The notes under the pieces: generated by a model
What the model saw: only the letters and a program-made list of their open reading frames with translations
Databases searched by the model: none
What the model was told of the DNA's origin: nothing
Program-made: the position numbers and the translations under genes
Source: Gimesia maris
Lineage (GTDB): Bacteria; Planctomycetota; Planctomycetia; Planctomycetales; Planctomycetaceae
Direction: 5' to 3'
DNA length: 64,000 nucleotides
NCBI RefSeq assembly: GCF_008298035.1
Contig: NZ_CP042910.1
Location: 868,001 to 932,000 of the forward strand
Shown here: one piece after another, positions 8,374 through 17,571 of the stretch
Numbering within the stretch: the first letter of the stretch is position 1
Layout: each line of letters opens with the position of its first letter

Positions 8374-10044
8374 ATGTCAGGGACAGAATCAGTGAAAATC
8401 GTCATTGTCGGAGGAGTCGCCGGCGGCGCCAGTGCCGCCACACGCGCCAGAAGATGTAATGAAAACGCGGAAATTGTCCTGTTTGAGAAAGACGAATATG
8501 TCTCCTTCGCCAATTGTGGACTGCCTTATTACATTGGCGGGGAAATTACCGAACGCAGTAAACTGCTCGTAGCCACTCCGGAACTATTCCAAAATCGCTT
8601 CAATATAGACGTCCGCGCGAAACATCTGGTGCAGTCGATTGATGTGGAAAATAAAACCGTATCTGTATTGAATCAGGCGACGGGCGAAGCGTTTACGGAA
8701 ACCTGGGATCGACTGATTCTCTCTCCGGGTGCCGCTCCCATCGTCCCTCCACTGCCGGGCATTGACGCACAGAATGTCTTCACTCTCCGAAATCTGAACG
8801 ATACAGATGCGATCAAAGAATATATCGAACAGCATCATTGTCAGCGAGCCGTTGTGGTGGGCGCCGGATTTATTGGCCTGGAAATGGTCGAGCAGCTGCA
8901 TCACCTCAAAATGCAAACGGATCTGGTCGAACTGCAAGCCCAGGTACTTCCGCCCCTCGATCCCGAGATGGCACAGCTGATTCAGAACGAACTCACAGCG
9001 CATGACGTCAAAATGCATCTGGGGACGGCGCTGGAAAAAGTGAACGTCGAAAATGATACCGCTGTTGGCGTCGAATTGGGGAATGGGACGACGATTGAGA
9101 CCGATCTGATTATCCTCGGAATCGGTGTGGCCCCGGCAACGGGTCTGGCAAAAGAGGCCGGACTCGAAATCGGTAAGTTCGGCGGCATTTCCGTCAATGA
9201 ATTTATGCAAACCTCTCAACCTGAGGTCTATGCTGTCGGTGACGCAGTTGAGTACATGCATGGGGTACTGATGCAACCTCTCCGCATTCCCCTGGCCGGA
9301 CCCGCGAACCGCGCCGGTCGGATCGCAGGTCAGCACGCAGCGACCGGCTCTGCCGACCCCATGATGTCTCCTGTTGGCACCGCGATTGTCCGCGTATTCG
9401 GATTAACTGCCGCCATGACCGGATTGAACAAGAAGTTCGCAGAAAAAGCTGCTCGCGCGAATCGTTCAGTGATCGTTGTTCCCAAACATCACGCGGGCTA
9501 TTATCCCGGCGCAGAATCACTGTTCCTCAAACTGACTTATGATCCGGAAACCGAACGGGTTCTGGGCGCCCAGGCCGTCGGAAAAGCAGGCGTCGATAAA
9601 CGCATCGATGTGATCGCGACCGCTTTGAAATTTCGGGCGTCGATCCGCGATCTGGCGGGACTCGATCTCGCGTATGCACCTCCGTTCGGTTCTGCTAAAG
9701 ATCCCGTACACATCGCCGCCTTCGTAGCCGGCAACGATCTGGACGGATTTGCCTCCATCGTGGAAGTCGACGCTGAGCTCGATGAGTATCAGATTCTCGA
9801 TGTCAGAACAGATAAGGAAGTGGAAAACTTCTCGTTCCCCAATATCATTCATATCCCCGTCGATGAACTTCGCCAGCGACTCTCAGAACTCGATCCCCAA
9901 AAACCGATCGTCACGGTCTGCCACACGGCGCTCCGGGCATACATTGCCACCCGCATCCTCAAACAGTCGGGTTTCAAAGATGTCCGCAACCTCACCGGCG
10001 GCATGCTCATGCAACGCTACGCCCGACCGGAACGGTTTGAATAA
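8374..10044 (+). CDS. CoA-disulfide reductase-like FAD/NAD(P) oxidoreductase fused to rhodanese domain
   Basis: A 556-residue flavoprotein. The N-terminus has the FAD Rossmann motif (IVGGVAGGASAA, residues 11-22) and the single redox cysteine C48 in FANCGLPYYIGGE, typical of CoA-disulfide reductase/NADH oxidase relatives. The NAD(P) site lies at VVVGAGFIGLEMVEQL (about 165-180), and the second FAD motif is EVYAVGDAVEYMHG. The C-terminal 100 residues are a rhodanese domain with its cysteine at C516 (VCHTALRAY). Enzymes of this architecture reduce CoA persulfide or polysulfide, or CoA disulfide, linking thiol and sulfane sulfur metabolism. A strong ribosome site (AAAGGAAA) precedes the ATG. The neighbour is a convergent peroxiredoxin. 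Confidence 0.9.
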   Translation: MSGTESVKIVIVGGVAGGASAATRARRCNENAEIVLFEKDEYVSFANCGLPYYIGGEITERSKLLVATPELFQNRFNIDVRAKHLVQSIDVENKTVSVLNQATGEAFTETWDRLILSPGAAPIVPPLPGIDAQNVFTLRNLNDTDAIKEYIEQHHCQRAVVVGAGFIGLEMVEQLHHLKMQTDLVELQAQVLPPLDPEMAQLIQNELTAHDVKMHLGTALEKVNVENDTAVGVELGNGTTIETDLIILGIGVAPATGLAKEAGLEIGKFGGISVNEFMQTSQPEVYAVGDAVEYMHGVLMQPLRIPLAGPANRAGRIAGQHAATGSADPMMSPVGTAIVRVFGLTAAMTGLNKKFAEKAARANRSVIVVPKHHAGYYPGAESLFLKLTYDPETERVLGAQAVGKAGVDKRIDVIATALKFRASIRDLAGLDLAYAPPFGSAKDPVHIAAFVAGNDLDGFASIVEVDAELDEYQILDVRTDKEVENFSFPNIIHIPVDELRQRLSELDPQKPIVTVCHTALRAYIATRILKQSGFKDVRNLTGGMLMQRYARPERFE

Positions 10045-10053
10045 CCAGGCCAG

Positions 10054-10641
10054 TTACTCATCCAGCGCTTTCAAAACTTCTTTTGCATCGGCCCGGCCTC
10101 TATGCGTCATGCTGATCTTGGCATACTTGATTTTGTCATCCGTGCCAATCACGAAAGTCGAGGGGTACGCGGTTTCCCGTTTGGCATCCCAGCGCAGATG
10201 ATAGGCGTTTGTAAATTTGTAATCCGGATCGACCAGGAAATAAAAGTTTTCAGGCAGACTTTGATCGCGAATGAATTCGTCAGCCCGTTTTTCCAGATCT
10301 TTCGCGGCACCAGGGTACACCATCACCACACTGGCTTTCGCTTTCTTAAATTTAGCAGCGTTTGCAATAAACTGGCCTACCTGTCGCGTGCAGACTGGAC
10401 ACTGGTATTCCGGGTAACCCCGCAGCACCAGTAGCACAACCGGCCCTTTTTTCAGTTGTTCGGACAAAGAAACGTTCTCTCCTTTGGGAGTCGCCAGCTG
10501 AAAATCCTTCGCCGTATCCCCGACTGCAGGCAGATCAGTTTCCTTTGTCGCAGGATCAGCGGCACACAGATTGCCACCCTGGACCAAAAACAGCGTCAAG
10601 ATGCTAACGGTAAGCGAGCGGGCAAGTTCAAGTGAGTACAT
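10054..10641 (-). CDS. Secreted AhpC/TSA-family peroxiredoxin-like protein
   Basis: A 195-residue protein with a signal peptide (about residues 1-27) and a thioredoxin-fold domain of the AhpC/TSA or redoxin type. The active-site region reads EYQCPVCTRQVGQF, a CxxC pair at C81 and C84, more like thioredoxin-like or bacterioferritin-comigratory proteins than the single peroxidatic Cys of classic AhpC. The later VDPDYKFTNAYHLRWD and YPSTFVIGTDDKIKY match the family's C-terminal half. Likely a periplasmic thiol peroxidase or reductase. It ends 10 bp from the stop of the convergent CoA-disulfide-reductase-like gene. A GGAG ribosome site precedes the ATG. Confidence 0.85.
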   Translation of the reverse strand: MYSLELARSLTVSILTLFLVQGGNLCAADPATKETDLPAVGDTAKDFQLATPKGENVSLSEQLKKGPVVLLVLRGYPEYQCPVCTRQVGQFIANAAKFKKAKASVVMVYPGAAKDLEKRADEFIRDQSLPENFYFLVDPDYKFTNAYHLRWDAKRETAYPSTFVIGTDDKIKYAKISMTHRGRADAKEVLKALDE

Positions 10642-10808
10642 ACTGATCGGCTCCTGAAGAAAAAGGGACAGAGAGACATTTTATGACAGGGTGATCTGCA
10701 GCCATGGTGAGAGGCTCTACTATTATCATAGCCATTTCCCCCGATCAGACATGTGAAATTCTCATGTAAAATCTGAAACTGCGAATTCAGTTCTGTCCCG
10801 GCTCTGTG

Positions 10809-11789
10809 TTACGGGTTGGACTGTAATACGCTAACCAAGCGCTCGACTTCCCGGTCAAATACGGCAGGATCACTATCGTTTCCCTGAAAATCACCGGCGA
10901 CTCGATTACACAGCGTCTCTTTCTGCTGATGTTCCCAGCCTTCAAACAGATGCTGATCCAGATTCAAAGGCAGTAGCGAATGAATCACGTTGGTATCCCG
11001 TTTAAATTCGCGGTCTTCGTTATCAAACGCGCGTTCAATTTCCAGGTTCACCCAGTCGCTCTGCAGGGAATACCGGGAAGTACACAGCAGGACTTTATCC
11101 AGGATCTTCATTCCCCGTTGGATGGATGTTCCCGTAGCATGCAGAGTCTGTTTTTCATCCAGCCAGCAGCGTATGCCCCGCGCTTGCAGTGCAGAGTAGA
11201 GCCGTTCCGCGAAGGCAGCATCTTCCGGGCTGTAACAGATAAAACACGAAAAGAAATCCAGAGCCGTCTGTTCGAAGTGTCCGGCGATATACTCAATCAA
11301 CTCGTTCGAGAGTCCGCAGCCTTGCAGGAACTCTGCCGGTATATGTCCTTTGGAACTCATCAGCGTATCCATACCCAGTGTACTCGGTCCTGAGTGGATA
11401 ACCATTTCCAGGTTCACCGCGCGGGAGAGATCAACGTTGACCCACAGGGTATTTTGAGAGCGTGCCCCGTTAAAATCCACTTCGCGTAGATTGGAACCGT
11501 GAAAATTAACCCAGCTCAAATCCGCATTACACAAATCCGCAAAGCACAGGTCGGCTTTTTCCAGGTTGGCTCCAGCCAGGTTCGCTCCTACCAGGTCCGC
11601 ACCACTCAGATCCGCTCCGATCAGAATCGCACCGCTGAGATCGGCACCCACCAGATTTGTTTCCGTCAGGTCAGCACCGCTGAGGTCGGCACCACTCAAA
11701 TCGGGTCTGATGTCCGGATTCTCAGTCCGCCAGCGGTCAATGGAAACGGCGCCGGTTCGAAACACATCTACATATTCAGAATTCGCCAC
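10809..11789 (-). CDS. Pentapeptide-repeat / TIR-domain fusion protein
   Basis: I choose the GTG at 11789 because GAGGAG lies six bases before it; a GTG two codons upstream touches that site. The 326-residue product has about 14 pentapeptide repeats (pattern A-D/N-L-S-G) at about residues 28-110, predicted to form a right-handed beta helix. A linker is followed by a TIR domain from about residue 175: [20 protein letters not shown], then IRCWLDEK, and [12 protein letters not shown] with an acidic residue where NADase TIRs carry their catalytic glutamate. TIR domains sense or signal, and many cleave NAD+; here a defence or signalling role is inference only. A single gene with no membrane segment. 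Confidence 0.85.
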   Translation of the reverse strand: MANSEYVDVFRTGAVSIDRWRTENPDIRPDLSGADLSGADLTETNLVGADLSGAILIGADLSGADLVGANLAGANLEKADLCFADLCNADLSWVNFHGSNLREVDFNGARSQNTLWVNVDLSRAVNLEMVIHSGPSTLGMDTLMSSKGHIPAEFLQGCGLSNELIEYIAGHFEQTALDFFSCFICYSPEDAAFAERLYSALQARGIRCWLDEKQTLHATGTSIQRGMKILDKVLLCTSRYSLQSDWVNLEIERAFDNEDREFKRDTNVIHSLLPLNLDQHLFEGWEHQQKETLCNRVAGDFQGNDSDPAVFDREVERLVSVLQSNP

Positions 11790-12012
11790 AACCACTCCTC
11801 AGGACCAAGTGCAATAAAACCGGGTCCCATTCTGACAACGACACCAGCGAACTGCAATTCACTACACAACGGTTCTGTAAAAGCAGCCAACTCTTAACAG
11901 AAATCAGCGAGAGCAAAGTGATTCATCAACAACCTCGAATATGAGGCGGAATGTTTCAGTGATAACCGGAATTCGATAGAGAAATCAGTTGATTCCCCTT
12001 TATCGTGCTAAA

Positions 12013-13029
12013 TCAGTCCCAACCTTCCAGTACAATTTTGCCGATGGTACGCCCTGCTTCCAGAGTCTTATGGGCTTCGCGAAGATTCGCTGCGTTGATG
12101 GGGGAGAGAACCTGGTTGGCGGTACAGGAAATTTTACCAGCGTCAATCCATTCCGCGACCCGGTTCAACAGGTGATGCTGCTCAATCATGTCGGGTGTTT
12201 CAAACATGGATCGCGTATACATGAATTCCCAGACAAATGTCGCTGATTTGGTCTTCATCATCGACTGCGCCAGCGGTTCTTTATTTTCCACGATCGAGAC
12301 AATCCTGCCCTGAGGGCGAATCAGATCGACCACTCCCTCCCAGTGCTGATCGGTATTGTTAAACAACGCGATCGAATCGAGGTATTTCATTCCCAATGCT
12401 TCAATCTGCGGACGCAGGGGTTCATAGTGATTGACAACATGGTCGGCTCCCAGTTGCTTGACCCACTCTGTTGATTCCGGCCGCGATGCGGTTGCGATGA
12501 CTGTCAGCCCGGCCAGCTTCGCCAGTTGAATTCCAATCGAACCCACACCCCCGGCCCCTCCGATAATCAACAGCGTCTCACCGGAATTGGCACCGTCCAC
12601 ATCCAGTTCCAGTCGCTCAAAAAACGCTTCATACGCCGTGATGGAAGTTAAAGGAATCGCTGCTGCTTTCGCGAAATCAAGCGACTGTGGTTTCGCGCCG
12701 ACAATTCGTTCGTCGATCAGTTGAAACTCGGAATTACAACCGGGCCGCGTGATATCGCCGGCATAAAAGACTTCATCTCCCGGCTGGAACAGTTCCACTT
12801 CGGGACCCACAGCTTCCACAATGCCCGCGGCATCCCAGCCCAGTACTTTAGGTTCGGGCTCGATCTTGTCCTTCGGTGCCCGGACTTTGGTATCCACCGG
12901 ATTGACGGCGATCGCTTTCACAGCCACCAGCAGATCCCGTCCCCCTGGCTGCGGTTTTTCCAGTTCCACATCCATTAACGATTCAGGGTCATCAATGGGC
13001 AGATAACGGGTCAGGCCAACAGCTTTCAT
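12013..13029 (-). CDS. Zinc-type alcohol dehydrogenase-like / quinone oxidoreductase (MDR family)
   Basis: A 338-residue medium-chain dehydrogenase/reductase. The catalytic GroES-like half comes first (VDTKVRAPKDKI, GWDAAGIVEAVGPEV). The Rossmann motif GGAGGVGSIGIQLAKLAG lies at about residues 157-174. Zinc-ligand cysteines are not evident, so this is the zinc-independent quinone oxidoreductase (ZADH1-like) branch that uses NADPH on enones or quinones. AGAAGGA precedes the ATG. It follows the SDR gene on the same strand by about 120 bp and may share its transcript. Substrate unknown. Confidence 0.88.
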   Translation of the reverse strand: MKAVGLTRYLPIDDPESLMDVELEKPQPGGRDLLVAVKAIAVNPVDTKVRAPKDKIEPEPKVLGWDAAGIVEAVGPEVELFQPGDEVFYAGDITRPGCNSEFQLIDERIVGAKPQSLDFAKAAAIPLTSITAYEAFFERLELDVDGANSGETLLIIGGAGGVGSIGIQLAKLAGLTVIATASRPESTEWVKQLGADHVVNHYEPLRPQIEALGMKYLDSIALFNNTDQHWEGVVDLIRPQGRIVSIVENKEPLAQSMMKTKSATFVWEFMYTRSMFETPDMIEQHHLLNRVAEWIDAGKISCTANQVLSPINAANLREAHKTLEAGRTIGKIVLEGWD

Positions 13030-13151
13030 ATCAGTATTCCTTCTGCATGGTTGAATTTCTAAGTGTTTGCAGACTGTTCATGTTCTTAGGAATGTCGGGG
13101 GAAATCAAGTAAAGTCCCCGGCGCGAAGCATTTTCAACGTACAGGAAAAGC

Positions 13152-13946
13152 TTAGCCCAGATCGTCCACCAGTCCTCCTTCCACTCGCAATGCGGCCCCC
13201 GTCGTTGCTGATGAAACAGGCGAGACAGCATAAGCCACCATCGCAGCGATCTCAGTCGGTTCAATAAACCGCTCGATCAGGGAATCAGGACGGAAGCGGC
13301 GAATGAACTGCTTCCGCATCTCTTCTGCTGACATCCCTTCATCTTCCGCGAGCTGTGCCACGAATTCGGCAACTCCCTCCGTCCACGTCGGCCCCGGGAG
13401 TACCGCGTTGACATTCACGCCGGTCCCTCGCAGTGTCTTCGCCAGTCCCCGCATCACAGACAGTTGCGCGGTTTTTGTCATTCCGTAGTGCACCATTTCA
13501 TCGGGGATGCTGATCCCTGACTCACTGCTGATGAAAATGATCCGTCCCCAGCCACGCTCTTGCATCCCCGGTGCCAGCGCACGGCTCAGGCGGATGCCAC
13601 TCATTACATTGATTTCGAAAAAACGCGACCACTCTGCATCGGGAATTTCGAAGAAGGGCGTCGGCTGAAAGATCCCCGCATTATTCACGAGAATATCCAC
13701 ATCACCCACGTCTTTAAGTCGCTCCAGAAATTCCGCCACTCCTGCTGCAGAACCCACATCGCCGTGTACGGGAACCGCTTTCCCTGGTCCCTGAATCGCA
13801 TTCGCCGCCTCTTTCGTCCGATCGGCGTCGCGACCGTTGACGACGACCGTCGCTCCTTCATTCACCAGCGTCTGGGCAATCGCCTGACCGATGCCCGAAG
13901 TCGAGCCCGTCACCACCGCTGTTTTTCCCATCAGTTGTAAATCCAT
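13152..13946 (-). CDS. Short-chain dehydrogenase/reductase (SDR)
   Basis: A 264-residue classical SDR. It has the cofactor motif TGSTSGIGQAIA (residues 14-25), NNAGIF at about 90, the catalytic serine in FISSESG, and the catalytic tyrosine/lysine pair in YGMTK, followed by GTGVNVNAVLPGPTWTEG. The C-terminal GGLVDDLG resembles the end of glucose/ribitol-type SDRs. It reduces or oxidises an unknown alcohol or carbonyl with NAD(P)(H). It lies just upstream of, and on the same strand as, the MDR oxidoreductase gene, so a shared transcript is possible. Confidence 0.9.
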   Translation of the reverse strand: MDLQLMGKTAVVTGSTSGIGQAIAQTLVNEGATVVVNGRDADRTKEAANAIQGPGKAVPVHGDVGSAAGVAEFLERLKDVGDVDILVNNAGIFQPTPFFEIPDAEWSRFFEINVMSGIRLSRALAPGMQERGWGRIIFISSESGISIPDEMVHYGMTKTAQLSVMRGLAKTLRGTGVNVNAVLPGPTWTEGVAEFVAQLAEDEGMSAEEMRKQFIRRFRPDSLIERFIEPTEIAAMVAYAVSPVSSATTGAALRVEGGLVDDLG

Positions 13947-14162
13947 ATCAAGTCTCCTGTTACTTGTTAAACGCGTGAGAAATTCCAGTGGAATTCGAAT
14001 GTCGATTCAGAAAACACGCGAATTCCATGGGGTAGCTGGTATAATCAGGGAGCACGCGGGAATCATAGGCACGGAATCCACAGTGGTCAAATTCGGATGA
14101 GAATCGAACGATCTTTCATATTGTAAGTAGTCGGTAAACACTGAATTCACAGGGGGAGCAGT

Positions 14163-14534
14163 ATGGGAAACTGGCTCAGACAGCGAATCTCACTGATCGC
14201 GACACTTTCCATTCTGGCATTCTTCTGGATCATGACCGCAGTCTATGGCACTGTTGAAGTGCAGCAGTCTTATGTGAAGCTCAGCCGGGCCGGCATTCCG
14301 GCTCGAACTCCCATTTATACCGACCACCGTCCCGATGATCCCAACAGTGTCTGGGATTTGATTGCTTATCCCAACGCTCCCTTACCGTTTATTGTCAGTC
14401 TGGAAATTGACTCAGGAGTATCCGGCTTGTGGGGAGGCCCCATCCGACAATACTTCTTCTGGTGCCCCGGTTATCACACCACGTTCCCCATCTGGGGCAG
14501 AGAAGTCGCCGGCACTTATGAGGAAACGGAATGA
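14163..14534 (+). CDS. Hypothetical membrane-anchored protein
   Basis: A 123-residue protein with one N-terminal membrane helix (about residues 10-30) and a soluble remainder rich in Pro, Trp and Tyr. No family recognised. GGGGAG is placed before ATG at 14163. It is followed after 38 bp by another small membrane protein, so the two probably form one transcript. Function unknown. Confidence 0.7.
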   Translation: MGNWLRQRISLIATLSILAFFWIMTAVYGTVEVQQSYVKLSRAGIPARTPIYTDHRPDDPNSVWDLIAYPNAPLPFIVSLEIDSGVSGLWGGPIRQYFFWCPGYHTTFPIWGREVAGTYEETE

Positions 14535-14572
14535 GTTACCCGGTTCATACTTTTCGCAGAAAGATCTGATCG

Positions 14573-14956
14573 ATGAAACCCGCTGCGAATCAAAGCCTGT
14601 TCCCTTGGAATGCCCGTGAAGTATGGCGGGGACTTTGCTTCTTTCTCGCATTCAGTGCAATTTACTGTTTCATGGCCTTTGGTATGCATGATTGGGGAAT
14701 GGGCCGCATCATGCCAACCACGCTTCTGACATTATTCTCATTTCTGCTAATGTTCTTGATGGCTCTGAGGCACAATAACCGATTGGTGCCGCACATCGTT
14801 CTGATCTGTTTCTGGTCGCTGGTGGTGGTCCTCGATCTGTGCTATACACAAGCTCGATTTATGGATCTGTTCCAGTATGTAGGCGTCTCTTTTCTCGTTA
14901 CTGCCGGTTTCGTCTTACTCCTGCAATTACTCTTCCTCGTTGCCGCGAAGAAGTAA
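14573..14956 (+). CDS. Hypothetical four-helix membrane protein
   Basis: A 127-residue protein with four hydrophobic helices (about 19-38, 48-65, 70-90 and 100-123) and little outside the membrane. No motif recognised. It lies 38 bp downstream of the preceding membrane-anchored protein on the same strand and converges with the ATP-grasp gene. Function unknown. Confidence 0.7.
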   Translation: MKPAANQSLFPWNAREVWRGLCFFLAFSAIYCFMAFGMHDWGMGRIMPTTLLTLFSFLLMFLMALRHNNRLVPHIVLICFWSLVVVLDLCYTQARFMDLFQYVGVSFLVTAGFVLLLQLLFLVAAKK

Positions 14957-15006
14957 TTGAACAGAGAAAAGCCAGAACCATCAGCTGACAAGTAGACGAT
15001 TCCAGA

Positions 15007-15786
15007 TTAAAGGTTAATTCCGATTCCGTTATCTTCCAATCCCATGATTTCTCGCCAACGGGCTTCGATTATCGCTGTGTAAACATAGCCGTCAAGACCA
15101 TAATTACCCAGCGCATAACCATCGTTCACTTCGACCAGTAGCGTGTCGCCGGTCGAAGTGATTCCCCAATCCATGCTACAACCCACAGGTCGATTTTCGA
15201 ATGCGTCCAATGCCGCCTGCATGCGAGACGGATCTGGGAATACCAGCGGATCCCCCCGATAATTCGCAACAAATTTGATGCGACCGCGAAATATATACGC
15301 ACGCCATTCAGAGACGAATTCAACGACTTCCTGCACCAGAACTTCAGTCTCGCCAGCAACGACAGCAGAGGGGATCAGGTCGCTGAATTTGTGAAAGACT
15401 GTCCCTTTAAACTTTTTGTGTTCGTGTAAGGGCTTGACGTGAACGGCGCGCGTCTCCTCTTCATTCTCAAATGGCTGTCGTACCTGTTCCAACGTAGAAA
15501 TCCAGAAATCGCGGCCAATCCACTTTTTCAGACACTCAGGCAGATCCTGCAGGTCAGGTAACGGACGCTGAGCCCGCTTGATCGCTGAGCGCACTGTTCC
15601 TACGCCACCCGCTACGATAGTTTCATCGGGAAATGACAGCAGCCCCCTGTCCAATGCTCCGTCAAACAATGTCGGCGCATCAAACCGCATCACCTCATAA
15701 CCCCGCTCCCAGAAGGTATACGCAATCTGTTCAAGGTTCAGATAATTCGGATCCCCTTTTTGTCCCTGTTGCACATAAGCACGCAT
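15007..15786 (-). CDS. ATP-grasp domain protein (DUF4343-like)
   Basis: A 259-residue soluble protein with ATP-grasp hallmarks: a lysine-bearing strand (HVKPLHEHKKFKG), the adenine-hinge region LVQEVVEFVSEWRAYIF, and the metal-binding acidic strand TLLVEVNDGYALGNYG near the C-terminus. The pattern matches the DUF4343 group of ATP-grasp ligases, which join a carboxylate to an amine or other nucleophile; the substrate is unknown. GGGAG precedes ATG at 15786. It stands alone, with no peptide-precursor or transporter gene beside it. Confidence 0.8.
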   Translation of the reverse strand: MRAYVQQGQKGDPNYLNLEQIAYTFWERGYEVMRFDAPTLFDGALDRGLLSFPDETIVAGGVGTVRSAIKRAQRPLPDLQDLPECLKKWIGRDFWISTLEQVRQPFENEEETRAVHVKPLHEHKKFKGTVFHKFSDLIPSAVVAGETEVLVQEVVEFVSEWRAYIFRGRIKFVANYRGDPLVFPDPSRMQAALDAFENRPVGCSMDWGITSTGDTLLVEVNDGYALGNYGLDGYVYTAIIEARWREIMGLEDNGIGINL

Positions 15787-15979
15787 TATGTTCTCCCAGA
15801 GATTTCAGACGTTCTAGTTTAAAACCAGCAAAAGACTCCACTAAATGAGGGTCTATGAGTTTTGGAGCTCTCGCATCGAGACCGACAGGATGGAATGACA
15901 CCGGCTAACAAAATCAGGTTCAAACGGGAAATCTCAATCTCTGTTCGCGTAGTTTCGTACTTTTCATAGTAGCAAAAAA

Positions 15980-16720
15980 TCACAAAGGCCAGTCGGCTCC
16001 GAAGCACCCGCGTTGAATCTCCGACAGCTGCTGGATTCCTGCAGTCGCCAGTTCCAGTTGTGCGTCCAGCATGCCCCGGTTGAAGGTCTGACCTTCCGCA
16101 GTTCCCTGGACTTCGATGAAGTCGCCGCCCCCGGTCATCACTACGTTCATGTCTACGCCGGCGGTACTGTCTTCGACATAATCCAGATCGAGTACCGGTT
16201 CGCCATTCACCACGCCTACGCTCACTGCGGCGACGCTGTCAGAAAAAATCCGTTTCGGATCAAAGACTTCCCCGGGAGCCAGTTCGCAGGTTTCGGGAAT
16301 CGCCAGCACGGTATCCAATAGTGCCAGGAAGCCGCCCGTGATACTCAGCGTCCGGGTTCCCCCGTCGGCCTGCAGCACATCGCAGTCCACGGTAATCGTA
16401 CGTGGTCCGAGTGCACCGAAATCAATCACCGCCCGTAAGCTGCGACCAATCAGTCGCTGAATCTCGCTCGAGCGGCCGTCGGCCCGACGCTGTTTGCGAG
16501 GCGACGTACTGCCGGGCAGCATGTTGTATTCCGCAGTCACCCAGCCGCTCGGGTTTTCGTCGTTCTTCTTCCAGGGGGGCACGCTGTTATCCAGACTCGC
16601 CGTACAAAGCACGACCGTGTCACCTGCAGAAATCAGGATGCTTCCCGGCGTTGCTTTGGTGTATCCGCGTTCGACTTTGATGGGACGCAGTTGTTCGGGC
16701 TGGCGGGAATCGTGGCGCAT
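15980..16720 (-). CDS. rph: Ribonuclease PH
   Basis: A 246-residue phosphorolytic 3'-5' exoribonuclease that trims tRNA 3' ends, using phosphate to release nucleoside diphosphates. Signature stretches are [14 protein letters not shown] at the start, [50 protein letters not shown], and [18 protein letters not shown] place the start at 16720 (AGGAC site upstream) rather than 30 bp further upstream, because known RNase PH proteins begin here. A single gene, divergent from queE. Confidence 0.97.
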   Translation of the reverse strand: MRHDSRQPEQLRPIKVERGYTKATPGSILISAGDTVVLCTASLDNSVPPWKKNDENPSGWVTAEYNMLPGSTSPRKQRRADGRSSEIQRLIGRSLRAVIDFGALGPRTITVDCDVLQADGGTRTLSITGGFLALLDTVLAIPETCELAPGEVFDPKRIFSDSVAAVSVGVVNGEPVLDLDYVEDSTAGVDMNVVMTGGGDFIEVQGTAEGQTFNRGMLDAQLELATAGIQQLSEIQRGCFGADWPL

Positions 16721-16880
16721 GGGAGTGTCCTGTTCTACTGGAGAAAGCAATCGAAATCTGTGTTCAGTTGATTTTTCGCTAAAGTTACCACGCTTTCACC
16801 GTGCATTTCAATGCAAGAACCCGCGCTTTCTATTAAGATAGACTCATTGACGGTTCCCTTTGTTTGAGGATGTGACTCGC

Positions 16881-17561
16881 GTGTTGATCTCGGAAATATT
16901 TCACTCACCCCAGGGCGAAGGCAAATGGATCGGGGTCCCCTCGATCTTCATTCGCACCAGTGGCTGCAATCTGCGCTGCTGGTTCTGCGATACCCCTTAC
17001 ACCTCCTGGAATCCCGAAGGTGAGAAAATGTCCGTCGATCAGATCCTGGAACACATCGCTCAATACGACTGTGAACACGTTGTCGTTACCGGCGGCGAAC
17101 CGATGCTCAGTCACGAGATCGAATCCCTTACCCAGCGTCTGCACGCCGACGGCAAGATCATCACCATCGAGACCGCAGGCACGATTCTCAGCGACGTGCA
17201 TGCCGACCTGATGTCTATCAGCCCCAAACTTTCGAACTCTATACCGGTCGACAATCCCGAGTGGGCGCACCGTCACGATGCCCGCCGCGATCAGCCGACG
17301 GTCATCCATGAGCTGATTAAACGACATCCTTACCAGATCAAGTTCGTCGTCGACCGTCGCGAAGACATCGCCGAAATCGAAGACTACCTGATCCGTTATC
17401 CAGAAATCGATCGCGCGAACGTCTATCTCATGCCGCAAGGCATCACGGCAGAGATGCTGGCCGAACGTATGCCCTGGATCGAAGAAATCGCCGCGCAGCT
17501 CGGCTGTCAGGTTACCCGGCGGATGCATATCGAACTCTGGGGCAATGTCCGCGGCAAATAA
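16881..17561 (+). CDS. queE: 7-carboxy-7-deazaguanine synthase (radical SAM)
   Basis: A radical SAM enzyme making 7-carboxy-7-deazaguanine, a precursor of queuosine and other 7-deazapurines. The 4Fe-4S cluster motif is CNLRCWFC (C29, C33, C36 from the chosen start), preceded by the substrate-binding SPQGEG and followed by the GGEPML strand. I choose GTG at 16881 because GAGGA sits ten bases upstream; in-frame GTG (16872) and TTG (16860) starts are also possible. The other queuosine genes (queC, queD, queF) are not in the window. A single gene converging on purK. Confidence 0.93.
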   Translation: MLISEIFHSPQGEGKWIGVPSIFIRTSGCNLRCWFCDTPYTSWNPEGEKMSVDQILEHIAQYDCEHVVVTGGEPMLSHEIESLTQRLHADGKIITIETAGTILSDVHADLMSISPKLSNSIPVDNPEWAHRHDARRDQPTVIHELIKRHPYQIKFVVDRREDIAEIEDYLIRYPEIDRANVYLMPQGITAEMLAERMPWIEEIAAQLGCQVTRRMHIELWGNVRGK

Positions 17562-17571
17562 TGCTGAGAAC

